Positions 50,150 to 63,146 of a stretch of DNA of 64,000 nt are shown one piece after another. The stretch is taken from contig OZ038389.1 in the NCBI GenBank assembly GCA_964036045.1, positions 42,469,119-42,533,118 on the forward strand. The letters are read 5' to 3'. The notes beneath the pieces were generated by a model. The model ran no database searches, was not told where the DNA came from, and saw only the letters and a list, made by a program, of their open reading frames with translations. A program made the position numbers and the translations under genes. Positions within the stretch are counted from its first letter, which is position 1, and every line of letters begins with the position of its first letter. The stretch is from Eutreptiella sp. 'Long Island Sound 2002'. Its lineage: Eukaryota > Euglenozoa > Euglenophyceae > Eutreptiales > Eutreptiaceae.

Positions 50150-50431
50150 GGGAGGGCATGGTGCAGCTCTTTCTGAATTTGGGCCTTGAGCGGCAGCCAC
50201 TGGTGCTCATACCGTTGCATGGACTGCTACAGACTTTGCGGGGCGTGCAGGACAGGATGCTTGTGCACCACGCTTAAGAAGTTCAGCTGCTCCAGCGCAG
50301 CATCCGTAGCCACCACCAATTCTCGAGGAGCGCATTCAGCCCCGACGTTGACTGACGGTCGTGCATGTGCATTGAAAGCCTCCCAAAAGACGACCTCAGT
50401 GACTGGCGGCGCTGCATATGCCTTGACAAGG
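50150..50431 (-). pseudogene. GRDP-like exon 1, original copy, with in-frame TAG
   Basis: The minus-strand exon follows the acceptor TTTTCACAG. It encodes, among other residues, APRELVVATDAALEQLNFL, then VVHKHPVLHAP, and after an in-frame TAG (50,229-50,227) QSMQRYEHQWLPL. Known GRDP proteins start with the same pattern: a helix ending LAAAKQQLQFL, a tryptophan/leucine stretch, then Y-RY---WLPL, followed some 20 residues later by VPP-D---WHCH. That motif sits in the next exon here. The TAG replaces a residue between the two motifs and should truncate the product. The 5' part of the exon (50,282-50,431) is the piece that is tandemly amplified to the right; the 3' part is unique. The exon end is uncertain because poly-C low-complexity sequence follows. 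Confidence 0.7.
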
Positions 50432-50999
50432 CTGTGAAAATGTGGAAAGGCCGCACATGCTTGTGTTACCCAAAAAAAAGAAACATTCACAGGTGGAGGC
50501 ACCATGCAGGGCATCAAGTTGCTTGAGGTTTCAGAGGGGGGAGGTTGGTGAGGGGAGGCGATGGGTGTGCGTGTTGTGCACCTAGCGTCGGAATAGGGCA
50601 CAACCCCTTCGCCTTGTGCAAGCGCCGCCGGAATGACAGTCAGATGGGGATCCTGTGCTTAGCCATACTGGGACAACAGTCGTCAACCCAGGCATCGCAA
50701 CGTCACACCGGAATTCACACCGTGGACATCATTGTTATAGATACGAAGTGCTTCAAGGGGAGGGGCTCCTAAAGGAACGGCTCCAAAAGGAGCCCGAGCA
50801 AAAAAAAAACAAACAATTGAGGTTACCAGGTACAACATACAAGCCCGGTCAGCCAAAGCAGCATTCAAAGGGCCCGGAGCTCTTACACAGAGTGCCCCCT
50901 ACCCCCTCTCCCCGACACTAGCATCAATGTTTTGGGCTGGGGCTAGTCGAGTATGTGTGCTGTTGCTTGATGCTGGCTTGGTGTGAAAATTGCCTTTAC

Positions 51000-51088
51000 C
51001 TGCACTTGAGGTGACAAAGCCAGACACTGGGCCCATCTTCACCGGGGCAATTGGGCTGTGGCGCTGTTACCCATACCCCGGCATGTTT
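51000..51088 (-). other. Candidate small exon within each 2.14-kb unit
   Basis: On the minus strand GGGGCCAG is followed by an open segment reading MPGYGSQRHSPIAPVKMG (unit 2 numbering of residues; unit 1 has small changes). It ends at CAG/GTAAAG, a near-perfect splice donor at 51,000. The phase does not join directly to the next downstream exon, so an intervening exon would be needed. Equivalent sites occur in every unit. No family was recognised. Confidence 0.3.
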
Positions 51089-51789
51089 CTGGCCCCGATG
51101 AAATTCCAACGATACACAAGATGGGGGAAATGAAGGAAAATATCAGTCTTGTGGAGAAAAATACTGGAGAATGCGGTCTGGGTGTGGACAGGCTTTTGCT
51201 TGGGTCTGGCGTTGTGGGGCGGGGAGGGGGGGGGGGTTCATTCCACAATACCATACCTGAGACCACCATCAAATCAATATATAAGCCAGTGGGGGCAGAA
51301 AAAAATTTCAGCAAAATTGCAAGTGAACAAAAATCTCCTGCACCATAGGCACCGGAGTTCGGGTCTGAGCACACCAACGTTTTGGGCCATAGAACATTTG
51401 TGTGCATGTTGGATAAGTGGATGGATGGGTGGTGGTAGGGCGTGGGGGGGGGGGGGGGGGGATGTCCTGCACTTGTGTTTGGCTTCTTTTTTAGGTGACC
51501 ACGGATCGGCCGTACAGGGCGTAGTAGAGCCCTGTACAGGGGACTACTAATGAGCTTGTGCCTCATCATCGATGAACAAACCCAAGATGATGTAGATGAT
51601 GAATGGCCTTCTACTCAAGATGCAGTGGTCCCCAGTGGACCCCACTGCAGAGGAGGTACTACACTAGCTTTGGGCCCCATATCAAAGCCTACAAACGAGG
51701 CACTGTTCTCACTTAAGGAACCTAATGAGGCCCTGCCATGATGTGCCCTTGTCAGTGGTCGAGCGATACCCCAAATCAAGTGATATAAA

Positions 51790-51975
51790 CCATACATTTT
51801 CCACGCATGTAGGTCCAAATCGCACACCCTGATTGTGGGGAATCTCCCTTGCTTGACGTTCATCATGCGCAGCTCCTCTGTTGCCCCATTGCTGTTTGAG
51901 CCCTTTGAACTAAAGACATGGTGGAATTCCTGAAATTCGTGCTTGCTGACTTGCGAACGTGCCCACTACCGGTCC
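51790..51975 (-). other. Coding-like minus-strand segment within each unit
   Basis: One minus-strand frame is open from just after a TAG near 51,976 and reads through motifs EFHHVFSSKGSNSNG and RFPTIRVCDLDLHAWKMYG. The TAG could itself be part of an acceptor (CGGTAG), and a possible donor GTTTAT follows. The segment is present in all six units with very few changes. I do not recognise the family, and splice support is weak. Confidence 0.25.
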
Positions 51976-52367
51976 TTCAAGAGAGTATTGTTTGCTCCTT
52001 GCATGATATGGAAATGCCACTGTTTTGTTTTTTGAGCAAACAACAGCTACAATAGCCATCTTAAAGAAGGACAGGGATGTCGTTGTTCAAATTTTGCTTT
52101 TTTTTTTTCACTAAAGACAGCCCTCCAGGACTGCCCCCCAAGGCGGTGGTGACAAGCCAAACGCTAGCAACTAAGCACCAACTGCTGGCAAATACCGGCT
52201 GAATTTTCTGGGTTGACCATCAAATACCATTTGATTAATTGCCAACTGCTCCCTTAACAATGCATTTTATGGAGGGTGCTACATTTCATTTCATTTACAA
52301 TCCTTAAAACCTGGTGTGGTTCATGGATGGTCGGCGGCAATACAAAATGAGGTTGCGGCGTACGCAC

Positions 52368-52575
52368 CTGAAACTGGTCTTTTTTTGAACGTCTTCCTTT
52401 GTCGTCCCGTGTTGCCAAGAAGAACTTCAGCTGCTCCAGCGCAGCATCTGTAGCCACCACCAATTCTCGAGGAGCGCATTCAGCCCCGACGTTGACTGAC
52501 GGCCGTGCATGTGCATTGAAAGCCTCCCAAAAGACGACCTCAGTGACTGGCGGCGCTGCATATGCCTTGACAAGG
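52368..52575 (-). other. Chimeric exon across the unit 1/2 junction, repeated six times
   Basis: Minus-strand candidate exon with acceptor TTTTCACAG before 52,575 and donor CAG/GTGCGTAC after 52,368. It is open throughout. Its 5' two thirds equal GRDP-like exon 1 up to DAALEQL. At the unit junction (about 52,425) it switches to KFFLATRDDKGRRSKKDQFQ, in place of the original NFLSVVHKHP end. The same exon recurs at 54,514-54,721, 56,659-56,866, 58,804-59,011, 60,947-61,154 and 63,089-63,296. Both splice sites are good matches to consensus, and the frame is intact in all six. Whether it is transcribed, and what the new tail is, cannot be told from sequence. Confidence 0.5.
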
Positions 52576-54571
52576 CTGTGAAAATGTGGAAAGGCCGCAC
52601 ATGCTTGTGTTACCCAAAAAAAAGAAACATTCACAGGTGGAGGCACCATGCAGGGCATCAAGTTGCTTGAGGTTTCAGAGGGGGGAGGTTGGTGAGGGGA
52701 GGCGATGGGTGTGCGTGTTGTGCACCTAGCGTCAGAATAGGGCACAACCCCTTCGCCTTGTGCAAGCGCCGCCGGAATGACAGTCAGATGGGGATCCTGT
52801 GCTTAGCCATACTGGGACAACAGTCGTCAACCCAGGCATCGCAACGTCACACCGGAATTCACACCGTGGACATCATTGTTATAGATACGAAGTGCTTCAA
52901 GGGGAGGGGCTCCTAAAGGATCGGCTCCAAAAGGAGCCCGAGCAAAAAAAAAAAACAATTGAGGTTACCAGGTACAACATACAAGCCCGGTCAGCCAAAG
53001 CAGCATTCAAAGGGCCCGGAGCTCTTACACAGAGTGCCCCCTACCCCCTCTCCCCGACACTAGCATCAATGTTTTGGGCTGGGGCTAGTCGAGTATGTGT
53101 GCTGTTGCTTGATGCTGGCTTGGTGTGAAAATTGCCTTTACCTGCACTTGAGGTGACAAAGCCAGACACTGGGCCCATCTTCACCGGGGCAATTGGGCTG
53201 TGGCGCTGTGACCCATACCCCGGCATATTTCTGGCCCCGATGAAATTCCAACGATACACAAGATGGGGGAAATGAAGGAAAATATCAGTCTTGTGGAGAA
53301 AAATACTGGAGAATGCGGTCTGGGTGTGGACAGGCTTTTGCTTGGGTCTGGCGTTGTGGGGCGGGGAGGGGGGGGGGGGGGGGGGGTTCATTCCAATACC
53401 ATACCTGAGACCACCATCAAATCAATATATAAGCCAGTGGGGGCAGAAAAAAATTTCAGCAAAATTGCAAGTGAACAAAAATCTCCTGCACCATAGGCAC
53501 CGGAGTTTGGGTCTGAGCACACCAACGTTTTGGGCCATAGAGCATTTGTGTGCATGTTGGATGAGTGGATGGATGGGTGGTGGTAGGGCGTGGGGGGGGG
53601 GGGGGGGATGTCCTGCACTTGTGTTTGGCTTCTTTTTTAGGTGACCACGGATCGGCCGTACAGGGCGTAGTAGAGCCCTGTACAGGGGACTACTAATGAG
53701 CTTGTGCCTCATCATCGATGAGCAAACCCAAGATGATGTAGATGATGAATGGCCTTCTACTCAAGATGCAGTGGTCCCCAGTGGACCCCACTGCAGAGGA
53801 GGTACTACACTAGCTTTGGGCCCCATATCAAAGCCTACAAACGAGGCACTGTTCTCACTTAAGGAACCTAATGAGGCCCTGCCATGATGTGCCCTTGTCA
53901 GTGGTCGAGCGATACCCCAAATCAAGTGATATAAACCATACATTTTCCACGCATGTAGGTCCAAATCGCACACCCTGATTGTGGGGAATCTCCCTTGCTT
54001 GACGTTCATCATGCGCAGCTCCTCTGTTGCCCCATTGCTGTTTGAGCCCTTTGAACTAAAAACATGGTGGAATTCCTGAAATTCGTGCTTGCTGACTTGC
54101 GAACGTGCCCACTACCGGTCCTTCAAGAGAGTATTGTTTGCTCCTTGCATGATATGGAAATGCCACTGTTTTGTTTTTTGAGCAAACAACAGCTACAATA
54201 GCCATCTTAAAGAAGGACAGGGATGTCGTTGTTCAAATTTTGCTTTTTTTTTTTCACTAAAGACAGCCCTCCAGGACTGCCCCCCAAGGCGGTGGTGACA
54301 AGCCAAACGCTAGCAACTAAGCACCAACTGCTGGCAAATACCGGCTGAATTTTCTGGGTCGACCATCAAATACCATTTGATTAATTGCCAACTGCTCCCT
54401 TAACAATGCATTTTATGGAGGGTGCTACATTTCATTTCATTTACAATCCTTAAAACCTGGTGTGGTTCATGGATGGTCGGCGGCAATACAAAATGAGGTT
54501 GCGGCGTACGCACCTGAAACTGGTCTTTTTTTGAACGTCTTCCTTTGTCGTCCCGTGTTGCCAAGAAGAAC
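52426..54571. repeat. 2.14-kb array, unit 2
   Basis: Carries the longest first G-run (G19, about 53,368-53,386) and a 16-G second run. It lacks the ACA of CATTCCACAATACC after the first G-run. It has the cysteine form in the exon-1 segment and GGATCGGC in place of GGAACGGC near 52,920. Confidence 0.93.
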
Positions 54572-56716
54572 TTCAGCTGCTCCAGCGCAGCATCTGTAGC
54601 CACCACCAATTCTCGAGGAGCGCGTTCAGCCCCGACGTTGACTGACGGCCGTGCATGTGCATTGAAAGCCTCCCAAAAGACGACCTCAGTGACTGGCGGC
54701 GCTGCATATGCCTTGACAAGGCTGTGAAAATGTGGAAAGGCCGCACATGCTTGTGTTACCCAAAAAAAAGAAACATTCACAGGTGGAGGCACCATGCAGG
54801 GCATCAAGTTGCTTGAGGTTTCAGAGGGGGGAGGTTGGTGAGGGGAGGCGATGGGTGTGCGTGTTGTGCACCTAGCGTCAGAATAGGGCACAACCCCTTC
54901 GCCTTGTGCAAGCGCCGCCGGAATGACAGTCAGATGGGGATCCTGTGCTTAGCCATACTGGGACAACAGTCGTCAACCCAGGCATCGCAACGTCACACCG
55001 GAATTCACACCGTGGACATCATTGTTATAGATACGAAGTGCTTCAAGGGGAGGGGCTCCTAAAGGAACGGCTCCAAAAGGAGCCCGAGCAAAAAAAAAAC
55101 AAACAATTGAGGTTACCAGGTACAACATACAAGCCCGGTCAGCCAAAGCAGCATTCAAAGGGCCCGGAGCTCTTACACAGAGTGCCCCCTACCCCCTCTC
55201 CCCGACACTAGCATCAATGTTTTGGGCTGGGGCTAGTCGAGTATGTGTGCTGTTGCTTGATGCTGGCTTGGTGTGAAAATTGCCTTTACCTGCACTTGAG
55301 GTGACAAAGCCAGACACTGGGCCCATCTTCACCGGGGCAATTGGGCTGTGGCGCTGTGACCCATACCCCGGCATATTTCTGGCCCCGATGAAATTCCAAC
55401 GATACACAAGATGGGGGAAATGAAGGAAAATATCAGTCTTGTGGAGAAAAATACTGGAGAATGCGGTCTGGGTGTGGACAGGCTTTTGCTTGGGTCTGGC
55501 GTTGTGGGGCGGGGAGGGGGGGGGGGGTTCATTCCACAATACCATACCTGAGACCACCATCAAATCAATATATAAGCCAGTGGGGGCAGAAAAAAATTTC
55601 AGCAAAATTGCAAGTGAACAAAAATCTCCTGCACCATAGGCACCGGAGTTCGGGTCTGAGCACACCAACGTTTTGGGCCATAGAACATTTGTGTGCATGT
55701 TGGATAAGTGGATGGATGGGTGGTGGTAGGGCGTGGGGGGGGGGGGGGGGGGATGTCCTGCACTTGTGTTTGGCTTCTTTTTTAGGTGACCACGGATCGG
55801 CCGTACAGGGCGTAGTAGAGCCCTGTACAGGGGACTACTAATGAGCTTGTGCCTCATCATCGATGAACAAACCCAAGATGATGTAGATGATGAATGGCCT
55901 TCTACTCAAGATGCAGTGGTCCCCAGTGGACCCCACTGCAGAGGAGGTACTACACTAGCTTTGGGCCCCATATCAAAGCCTACAAACGAGGCACTGTTCT
56001 CACTTAAGGAACCTAATGAGGCCCTGCCATGATGTGCCCTTGTCAGTGGTCGAGCGATACCCCAAATCAAGTGATATAAACCATACATTTTCCACGCATG
56101 TAGGTCCAAATCGCACACCCTGATTGTGGGGAATCTCCCTTGCTTGACGTTCATCATGCGCAGCTCCTCTGTTGCCCCATTGCTGTTTGAGCCCTTTGAA
56201 CTAAAGACATGGTGGAATTCCTGAAATTCGTGCTTGCTGACTTGCGAACGTGCCCACTACCGGTCCTTCAAGAGAGTATTGTTTGCTCCTTGCATGATAT
56301 GGAAATGCCACTGTTTTGTTTTTTGAGCAAACAACAGCTACAATAGCCATCTTAAAGAAGGACAGGGATGTCGTTGTTCAAATTTTGCTTTTTTTTTTTC
56401 ACTAAAGACAGCCCTCCAGGACTGCCCCCCAAGGCGGTGGTGACAAGCCAAACGCTAGCAACTAAGCACCAACTGCTGGCAAATACCGGCTGAATTTTCT
56501 GGGTCGACCATCAAATACCATTTGATTAATTGCCAACTGCTCCCTTAACAATGCATTTTATGGAGGGTGCTACATTTCATTTCATTTACAATCCTTAAAA
56601 CCTGGTGTGGTTCATGGATGGTCGGCGGCAATACAAAATGAGGTTGCGGCGTACGCACCTGAAACTGGTCTTTTTTTGAACGTCTTCCTTTGTCGTCCCG
56701 TGTTGCCAAGAAGAAC
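54572..56716. repeat. 2.14-kb array, unit 3
   Basis: Exon-1 segment has the CGC (arginine) form. G-runs are 12 and 18 G. It is almost indistinguishable from unit 4, which suggests recent duplication or gene conversion between them. Confidence 0.93.
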
Positions 56717-58861
56717 TTCAGCTGCTCCAGCGCAGCATCTGTAGCCACCACCAATTCTCGAGGAGCGCGTTCAGCCCCGACGTTGACTGACGGCCGTGCA
56801 TGTGCATTGAAAGCCTCCCAAAAGACGACCTCAGTGACTGGCGGCGCTGCATATGCCTTGACAAGGCTGTGAAAATGTGGAAAGGCCGCACATGCTTGTG
56901 TTACCCAAAAAAAAGAAACATTCACAGGTGGAGGCACCATGCAGGGCATCAAGTTGCTTGAGGTTTCAGAGGGGGGAGGTTGGTGAGGGGAGGCGATGGG
57001 TGTGCGTGTTGTGCACCTAGCGTCAGAATAGGGCACAACCCCTTCGCCTTGTGCAAGCGCCGCCGGAATGACAGTCAGATGGGGATCCTGTGCTTAGCCA
57101 TACTGGGACAACAGTCGTCAACCCAGGCATCGCAACGTCACACCGGAATTCACACCGTGGACATCATTGTTATAGATACGAAGTGCTTCAAGGGGAGGGG
57201 CTCCTAAAGGAACGGCTCCAAAAGGAGCCCGAGCAAAAAAAAAACAAACAATTGAGGTTACCAGGTACAACATACAAGCCCGGTCAGCCAAAGCAGCATT
57301 CAAAGGGCCCGGAGCTCTTACACAGAGTGCCCCCTACCCCCTCTCCCCGACACTAGCATCAATGTTTTGGGCTGGGGCTAGTCGAGTATGTGTGCTGTTG
57401 CTTGATGCTGGCTTGGTGTGAAAATTGCCTTTACCTGCACTTGAGGTGACAAAGCCAGACACTGGGCCCATCTTCACCGGGGCAATTGGGCTGTGGCGCT
57501 GTGACCCATACCCCGGCATATTTCTGGCCCCGATGAAATTCCAACGATACACAAGATGGGGGAAATGAAGGAAAATATCAGTCTTGTGGAGAAAAATACT
57601 GGAGAATGCGGTCTGGGTGTGGACAGGCTTTTGCTTGGGTCTGGCGTTGTGGGGCGGGGAGGGGGGGGGGGGTTCATTCCACAATACCATACCTGAGACC
57701 ACCATCAAATCAATATATAAGCCAGTGGGGGCAGAAAAAAATTTCAGCAAAATTGCAAGTGAACAAAAATCTCCTGCACCATAGGCACCGGAGTTCGGGT
57801 CTGAGCACACCAACGTTTTGGGCCATAGAACATTTGTGTGCATGTTGGATAAGTGGATGGATGGGTGGTGGTAGGGCGTGGGGGGGGGGGGGGGGGGATG
57901 TCCTGCACTTGTGTTTGGCTTCTTTTTTAGGTGACCACGGATCGGCCGTACAGGGCGTAGTAGAGCCCTGTACAGGGGACTACTAATGAGCTTGTGCCTC
58001 ATCATCGATGAACAAACCCAAGATGATGTAGATGATGAATGGCCTTCTACTCAAGATGCAGTGGTCCCCAGTGGACCCCACTGCAGAGGAGGTACTACAC
58101 TAGCTTTGGGCCCCATATCAAAGCCTACAAACGAGGCACTGTTCTCACTTAAGGAACCTAATGAGGCCCTGCCATGATGTGCCCTTGTCAGTGGTCGAGC
58201 GATACCCCAAATCAAGTGATATAAACCATACATTTTCCACGCATGTAGGTCCAAATCGCACACCCTGATTGTGGGGAATCTCCCTTGCTTGACGTTCATC
58301 ATGCGCAGCTCCTCTGTTGCCCCATTGCTGTTTGAGCCCTTTGAACTAAAGACATGGTGGAATTCCTGAAATTCGTGCTTGCTGACTTGCGAACGTGCCC
58401 ACTACCGGTCCTTCAAGAGAGTATTGTTTGCTCCTTGCATGATATGGAAATGCCACTGTTTTGTTTTTTGAGCAAACAACAGCTACAATAGCCATCTTAA
58501 AGAAGGACAGGGATGTCGTTGTTCAAATTTTGCTTTTTTTTTTTCACTAAAGACAGCCCTCCAGGACTGCCCCCCAAGGCGGTGGTGACAAGCCAAACGC
58601 TAGCAACTAAGCACCAACTGCTGGCAAATACCGGCTGAATTTTCTGGGTCGACCATCAAATACCATTTGATTAATTGCCAACTGCTCCCTTAACAATGCA
58701 TTTTATGGAGGGTGCTACATTTCATTTCATTTACAATCCTTAAAACCTGGTGTGGTTCATGGATGGTCGGCGGCAATACAAAATGAGGTTGCGGCGTACG
58801 CACCTGAAACTGGTCTTTTTTTGAACGTCTTCCTTTGTCGTCCCGTGTTGCCAAGAAGAAC
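56717..58861. repeat. 2.14-kb array, unit 4
   Basis: Same length as unit 3, with the arginine form and G-runs of 12 and 18. No difference from unit 3 was noticed in the parts compared. Confidence 0.93.
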
Positions 58862-61004
58862 TTCAGCTGCTCCAGCGCAGCATCTGTAGCCACCACCAAT
58901 TCTCGAGGAGCGCGTTCAGCCCCGACGTTGACTGACGGCCGTGCATGTGCATTGAAAGCCTCCCAAAAGACGACCTCAGTGACTGGCGGCGCTGCATATG
59001 CCTTGACAAGGCTGTGAAAATGTGGAAAGGCCGCACATGCTTGTGTTACCCAAAAAAAAGAAACATTCACAGGTGGAAGCACCATGCAGGGCATCAAGTT
59101 GCTTGAGGTTTCAGAGGGGGGAGGTTGGTGAGGGGAGGCGATGGGTGTGCGTGTTGTGCACCTAGCGTCAGAATAGGGCACAACCCCTTCGCCTTGTGCA
59201 AGCGCCGCCGGAATGACAGTCAGATGGGGATCCTGTGCTTAGCCATACTGGGACAACAGTCGTCAACCCAGGCATCGCAACGTCACACCGGAATTCACAC
59301 CGTGGACATCATTGTTATAGATACGAAGTGCTTCAAGGGGAGGGGCTCCTAAAGGAACGGCTCCAAAAGGAGCCCGAGCAAAAAAAAAACAAACAATTGA
59401 GGTTACCAGGTACAACATACAAGCCCGGTCAGCCAAAGCAGCATTCAAAGGGCCCGGAGCTCTTACACAGAGTGCCCCCTACCCCCTCTCCCCGACACTA
59501 GCATCAATGTTTTGGGCTGGGGCTAGTCGAGTATGTGTGCTGTTGCTTGATGCTGGCTTGGTGTGAAAATTGCCTTTACCTGCACTTGAGGTGACAAAGC
59601 CAGACACTGGGCCCATCTTCACCGGGGCAATTGGGCTGTGGCGCTGTGACCCATACCCCGGCATATTTCTGGCCCCGATGAAATTCCAACGATACACAAG
59701 ATGGGGGAAATGAAGGAAAATATCAGTCTTGTGGAGAAAAATACTGGAGAATGCGGTCTGGGTGTGGACAGGCTTTTGCTTGGGTCTGGCGTTGTGGGGC
59801 GGGGAGGGGGGGGGGGGTTCATTCCACAATACCATACCTGAGACCACCATCAAATCAATATATAAGCCAGTGGGGGCAGAAAAAAATTTCAGCAAAATTG
59901 CAAGTGAACAAAAATCTCCTGCACCATAGGCACCGGAGTTCGGGTCTGAGCACACCAACGTTTTGGGCCATAGAACATTTGTGTGCATGTTGGATAAGTG
60001 GATGGATGGGTGGTGGTAGGGCGTGGGGGGGGGGGGGGGGATGTCCTGCACTTGTGTTTGGCTTCTTTTTTAGGTGACCACGGATCGGCCGTACAGGGCG
60101 TAGTAGAGCCCTGTACAGGGGACTACTAATGAGCTTGTGCCTCATCATCGATGAACAAACCCAAGATGATGTAGATGATGAATGGCCTTCTACTCAAGAT
60201 GCAGTGGTCCCCAGTGGACCCCACTGCAGAGGAGGTACTACACTAGCTTTGGGCCCCATATCAAAGCCTACAAACGAGGCACTGTTCTCACTTAAGGAAC
60301 CTAATGAGGCCCTGCCATGATGTGCCCTTGTCAGTGGTCGAGCGATACCCCAAATCAAGTGATATAAACCATACATTTTCCACGCATGTAGGTCCAAATC
60401 GCACACCCTGATTGTGGGGAATCTCCCTTGCTTGACGTTCATCATGCGCAGCTCCTCTGTTGCCCCATTGCTGTTTGAGCCCTTTGAACTAAAGACATGG
60501 TGGAATTCCTGAAATTCGTGCTTGCTGACTTGCGAACGTGCCCACTACCGGTCCTTCAAGAGAGTATTGTTTGCTCCTTGCATGATATGGAAATGCCACT
60601 GTTTTGTTTTTTGAGCAAACAACAGCTACAATAGCCATCTTAAAGAAGGACAGGGATGTCGTTGTTCAAATTTTGCTTTTTTTTTTTCACTAAAGACAGC
60701 CCTCCAGGACTGCCCCCCAAGGCGGTGGTGACAAGCCAAACGCTAGCAACTAAGCACCAACTGCTGGCAAATACCGGCTGAATTTTCTGGGTCGACCATC
60801 AAATACCATTTGATTAATTGCCAACTGCTCCCTTAACAATGCATTTTATGGAGGGTGCTACATTTCATTTCATTTACAATCCTTAAAACCTGGTGTGGTT
60901 CATGGATGGTCGGCGGCAATACAAAATGAGGTTGCGGCGTACGCACCTGAAACTGGTCTTTTTTTGAACGTCTTCCTTTGTCGTCCCGTGTTGCCAAGAA
61001 GAAC
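58862..61004. repeat. 2.14-kb array, unit 5
   Basis: Arginine form; GGTGGAAGCACC in place of GGTGGAGGCACC near 59,077, a change shared with the partial seventh copy. The second G-run is 16 G, which accounts for its shorter length. Confidence 0.93.
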
Positions 61005-63146
61005 TTCAGCTGCTCCAGCGCAGCATCCGTAGCCACCACCAATTCTCGAGGAGCGCATTCAGCCCCGACGTTGACTGACGGCCGTGCATGTGCATTGAAA
61101 GCCTCCCAAAAGACGACCTCAGTGACTGGCGGCGCTGCATATGCCTTGACAAGGCTGTGAAAATGTGGAAAGGCCGCACATGCTTGTGTTACCCAAAAAA
61201 AAGAAACATTCACAGGTGGAGGCACCATGCAGGGCATCAAGTTGCTTGAGGTTTCAGAGGGGGGAGGTTGGTGAGGGGAGGCGATGGGTGTGCGTGTTGT
61301 GCACCTAGCGTCGGAATAGGGCACAACCCCTTCGCCTTGTGCAAGCGCCGCCGGAATGACAGTCAGATGGGGATCCTGTGCTTAGCCATACTGGGACAAC
61401 AGTCGTCAACCCAGGCATCGCAACGTCACACCGGAATTCACACCGTGGACATCATTGTTATAGATACGAAGTGCTTCAAGGGGAGGGGCTCCAAAAGGAA
61501 CGGCTCCAAAAGGAGCCCGAGCAAAAAAAACAAACAATTGAGGTTACCAGGTACAACATACAAGCCCGGTCAGCCAAAGCAGCATTCAAAGGGCCCGGAG
61601 CTCTTACACAGAGTGCCCCCTACCCCCTCTCCCCGACACTAGCATCAATGTTTTGGGCTGGGGCTAGTCGAGTATGTGTGCTGTTGCTTGATGCTGGCTT
61701 GGTGTGAAAATTGCCTTTACCTGCACTTGAGGTGACAAAGCCAGACACTGGGCCCATCTTCACCGGGGCAATTGGGCTGTGGCGCTGTGACCCATACCCC
61801 GGCATATTTCTGGCCCCGATGAAATTCCAACGATACACAAGATGGGGGAAATGAAGGAAAATATCAGTCTTGTGGAGAAAAATACTGGAGAATGCGGTCT
61901 GGGTGTGGACAGGCTTTTGCTTGGGTCTGGCGTTGTGGGGCGGGGAGGGGGGGGGGGTTCATTCCACAATACCATACCTGAGACCACCATCAAATCAATA
62001 TATAAGCCAGTGGGGGCAGAAAAAAATTTCAGCAAAATTGCAAGTGAACAAAAATCTCCTGCACCATAGGCACCGGAGTTTGGGTCTGAGCACACCAACG
62101 TTTTGGGCCATAGAACATTTGTGTGCATGTTGGATGAGTGGATGGATGGGTGGTGGTAGGGCGTGGGGGGGGGGGGGGGGGGATGTCCTGCACTTGTGTT
62201 TGGCTTCTTTTTTAGGTGACCACGGATCGGCCGTACAGGGTGCAGTAGAGCCCTGTACAGGGGACTACTAATGAGCTTGTGCCTCATCATCGATGAACAA
62301 ACCCAAGATGATGTAGATGATGAATGGCCTTCTACTCAAGATGCAGTGGTCCCCAGTGGACCCCACTGCAGAGGAGGTACTACACTAGCTTTGGGCCCCA
62401 TATCAAAGCCTACAAACGAGGCACTGTTCTCACTTAAGGAACCTAATGAGGCCCTGCCATGATGTGCCCCTGTCAGTGGTCGAGCGATACCCCAAATCAA
62501 GTGATATAAACCATACATTTTCCACGCATGTAGGTCCAAATCGCACACCCTGAATGTGGGGAATCTCCCTTGCTTGACGTTCATCATGCGCAGCTCCTCT
62601 GTTGCCCCATTGCTGTTTGAGCCCTTTGAACTAAAAACATGGTGGAATTCCTGAAATTCGTGCTTGCTGACTTGCGAACGTGCCCACTACCGGTCCTTCA
62701 AGAGAGTATTGTTTGCTCCTTGCATGATATGGAAATGCCACTGTTTTGTTTTTTGAGCAAACAACAGCTACAATAGCCATCTTAAAGAAGGACAGGGATG
62801 TCGTTGTTCAAATTTTGCTTTTTTTTTTTCACTAAAGACAGCCCTCCAGGACTGCCCCCCAAGGCGGTGGTGACAAGCCAAGTGCTAGCAACTAAGCACC
62901 AACTGCTGGCAAATACCGGCTGAATTTTCTGGGTTGACCATCAAATACCATTTGATTAATTGCCAACTGCTCCCTTAACAATGCATTTTATGGAGGGTGC
63001 TACATTTCATTTCATTTACAATCCTTAAAACCTGGTGTGGTTCATGGATGGTCGGCGGCAATACAAAATGAGGTTGCGGCGTACGCACCTGAAACTGGTC
63101 TTTTTTTGAACGTCTTCCTTTGTCGTCCCGTGTTGCCAAGAAGAAC
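61005..63146. repeat. 2.14-kb array, unit 6
   Basis: Cysteine form, as in units 1 and 2. It reads GGCTCCAAAAGGAACGG where the others have GGCTCCTAAAGGAACGG near 61,490. It has a shorter A-run after GCCCGAGC and GGTGCAGTAGAG in place of GGCGTAGTAGAG near 62,240. It is the most distinct complete unit. Confidence 0.93.

Larger units (their letters stand above)
50282..52425. repeat. 2.14-kb array, unit 1
   Basis: The leftmost unit, joined directly to the unique 3' half of GRDP-like exon 1. Its exon-1 segment has the TGC (cysteine) form of the AE(C/R)AP codon. The G-runs are G11 at 51,226-51,236 and G18 at about 51,444-51,461. It has TTACCC near 51,067, where the other units have TGACCC. Confidence 0.93.

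Noticed and set aside
50227-50229. TAG read as glutamine (alternative genetic code) in the GRDP-like exon
   Set aside because: The neighbouring exon is broken by a frameshift and the other coding-like fragment has a TGA. General decay explains all three better than codon reassignment.
51058-51348. Plus-strand frame containing MGEMKENISLVEKN and a glycine run
   Set aside because: The glycine run is a variable G-run and the frame changes with its length between units.
51550-51741. Plus-strand 63-codon frame starting MSLCLIIDEQ in every 2.14-kb unit
   Set aside because: Acidic and conserved between units, but the units are nearly identical everywhere. No promoter, splice or homology evidence was seen.
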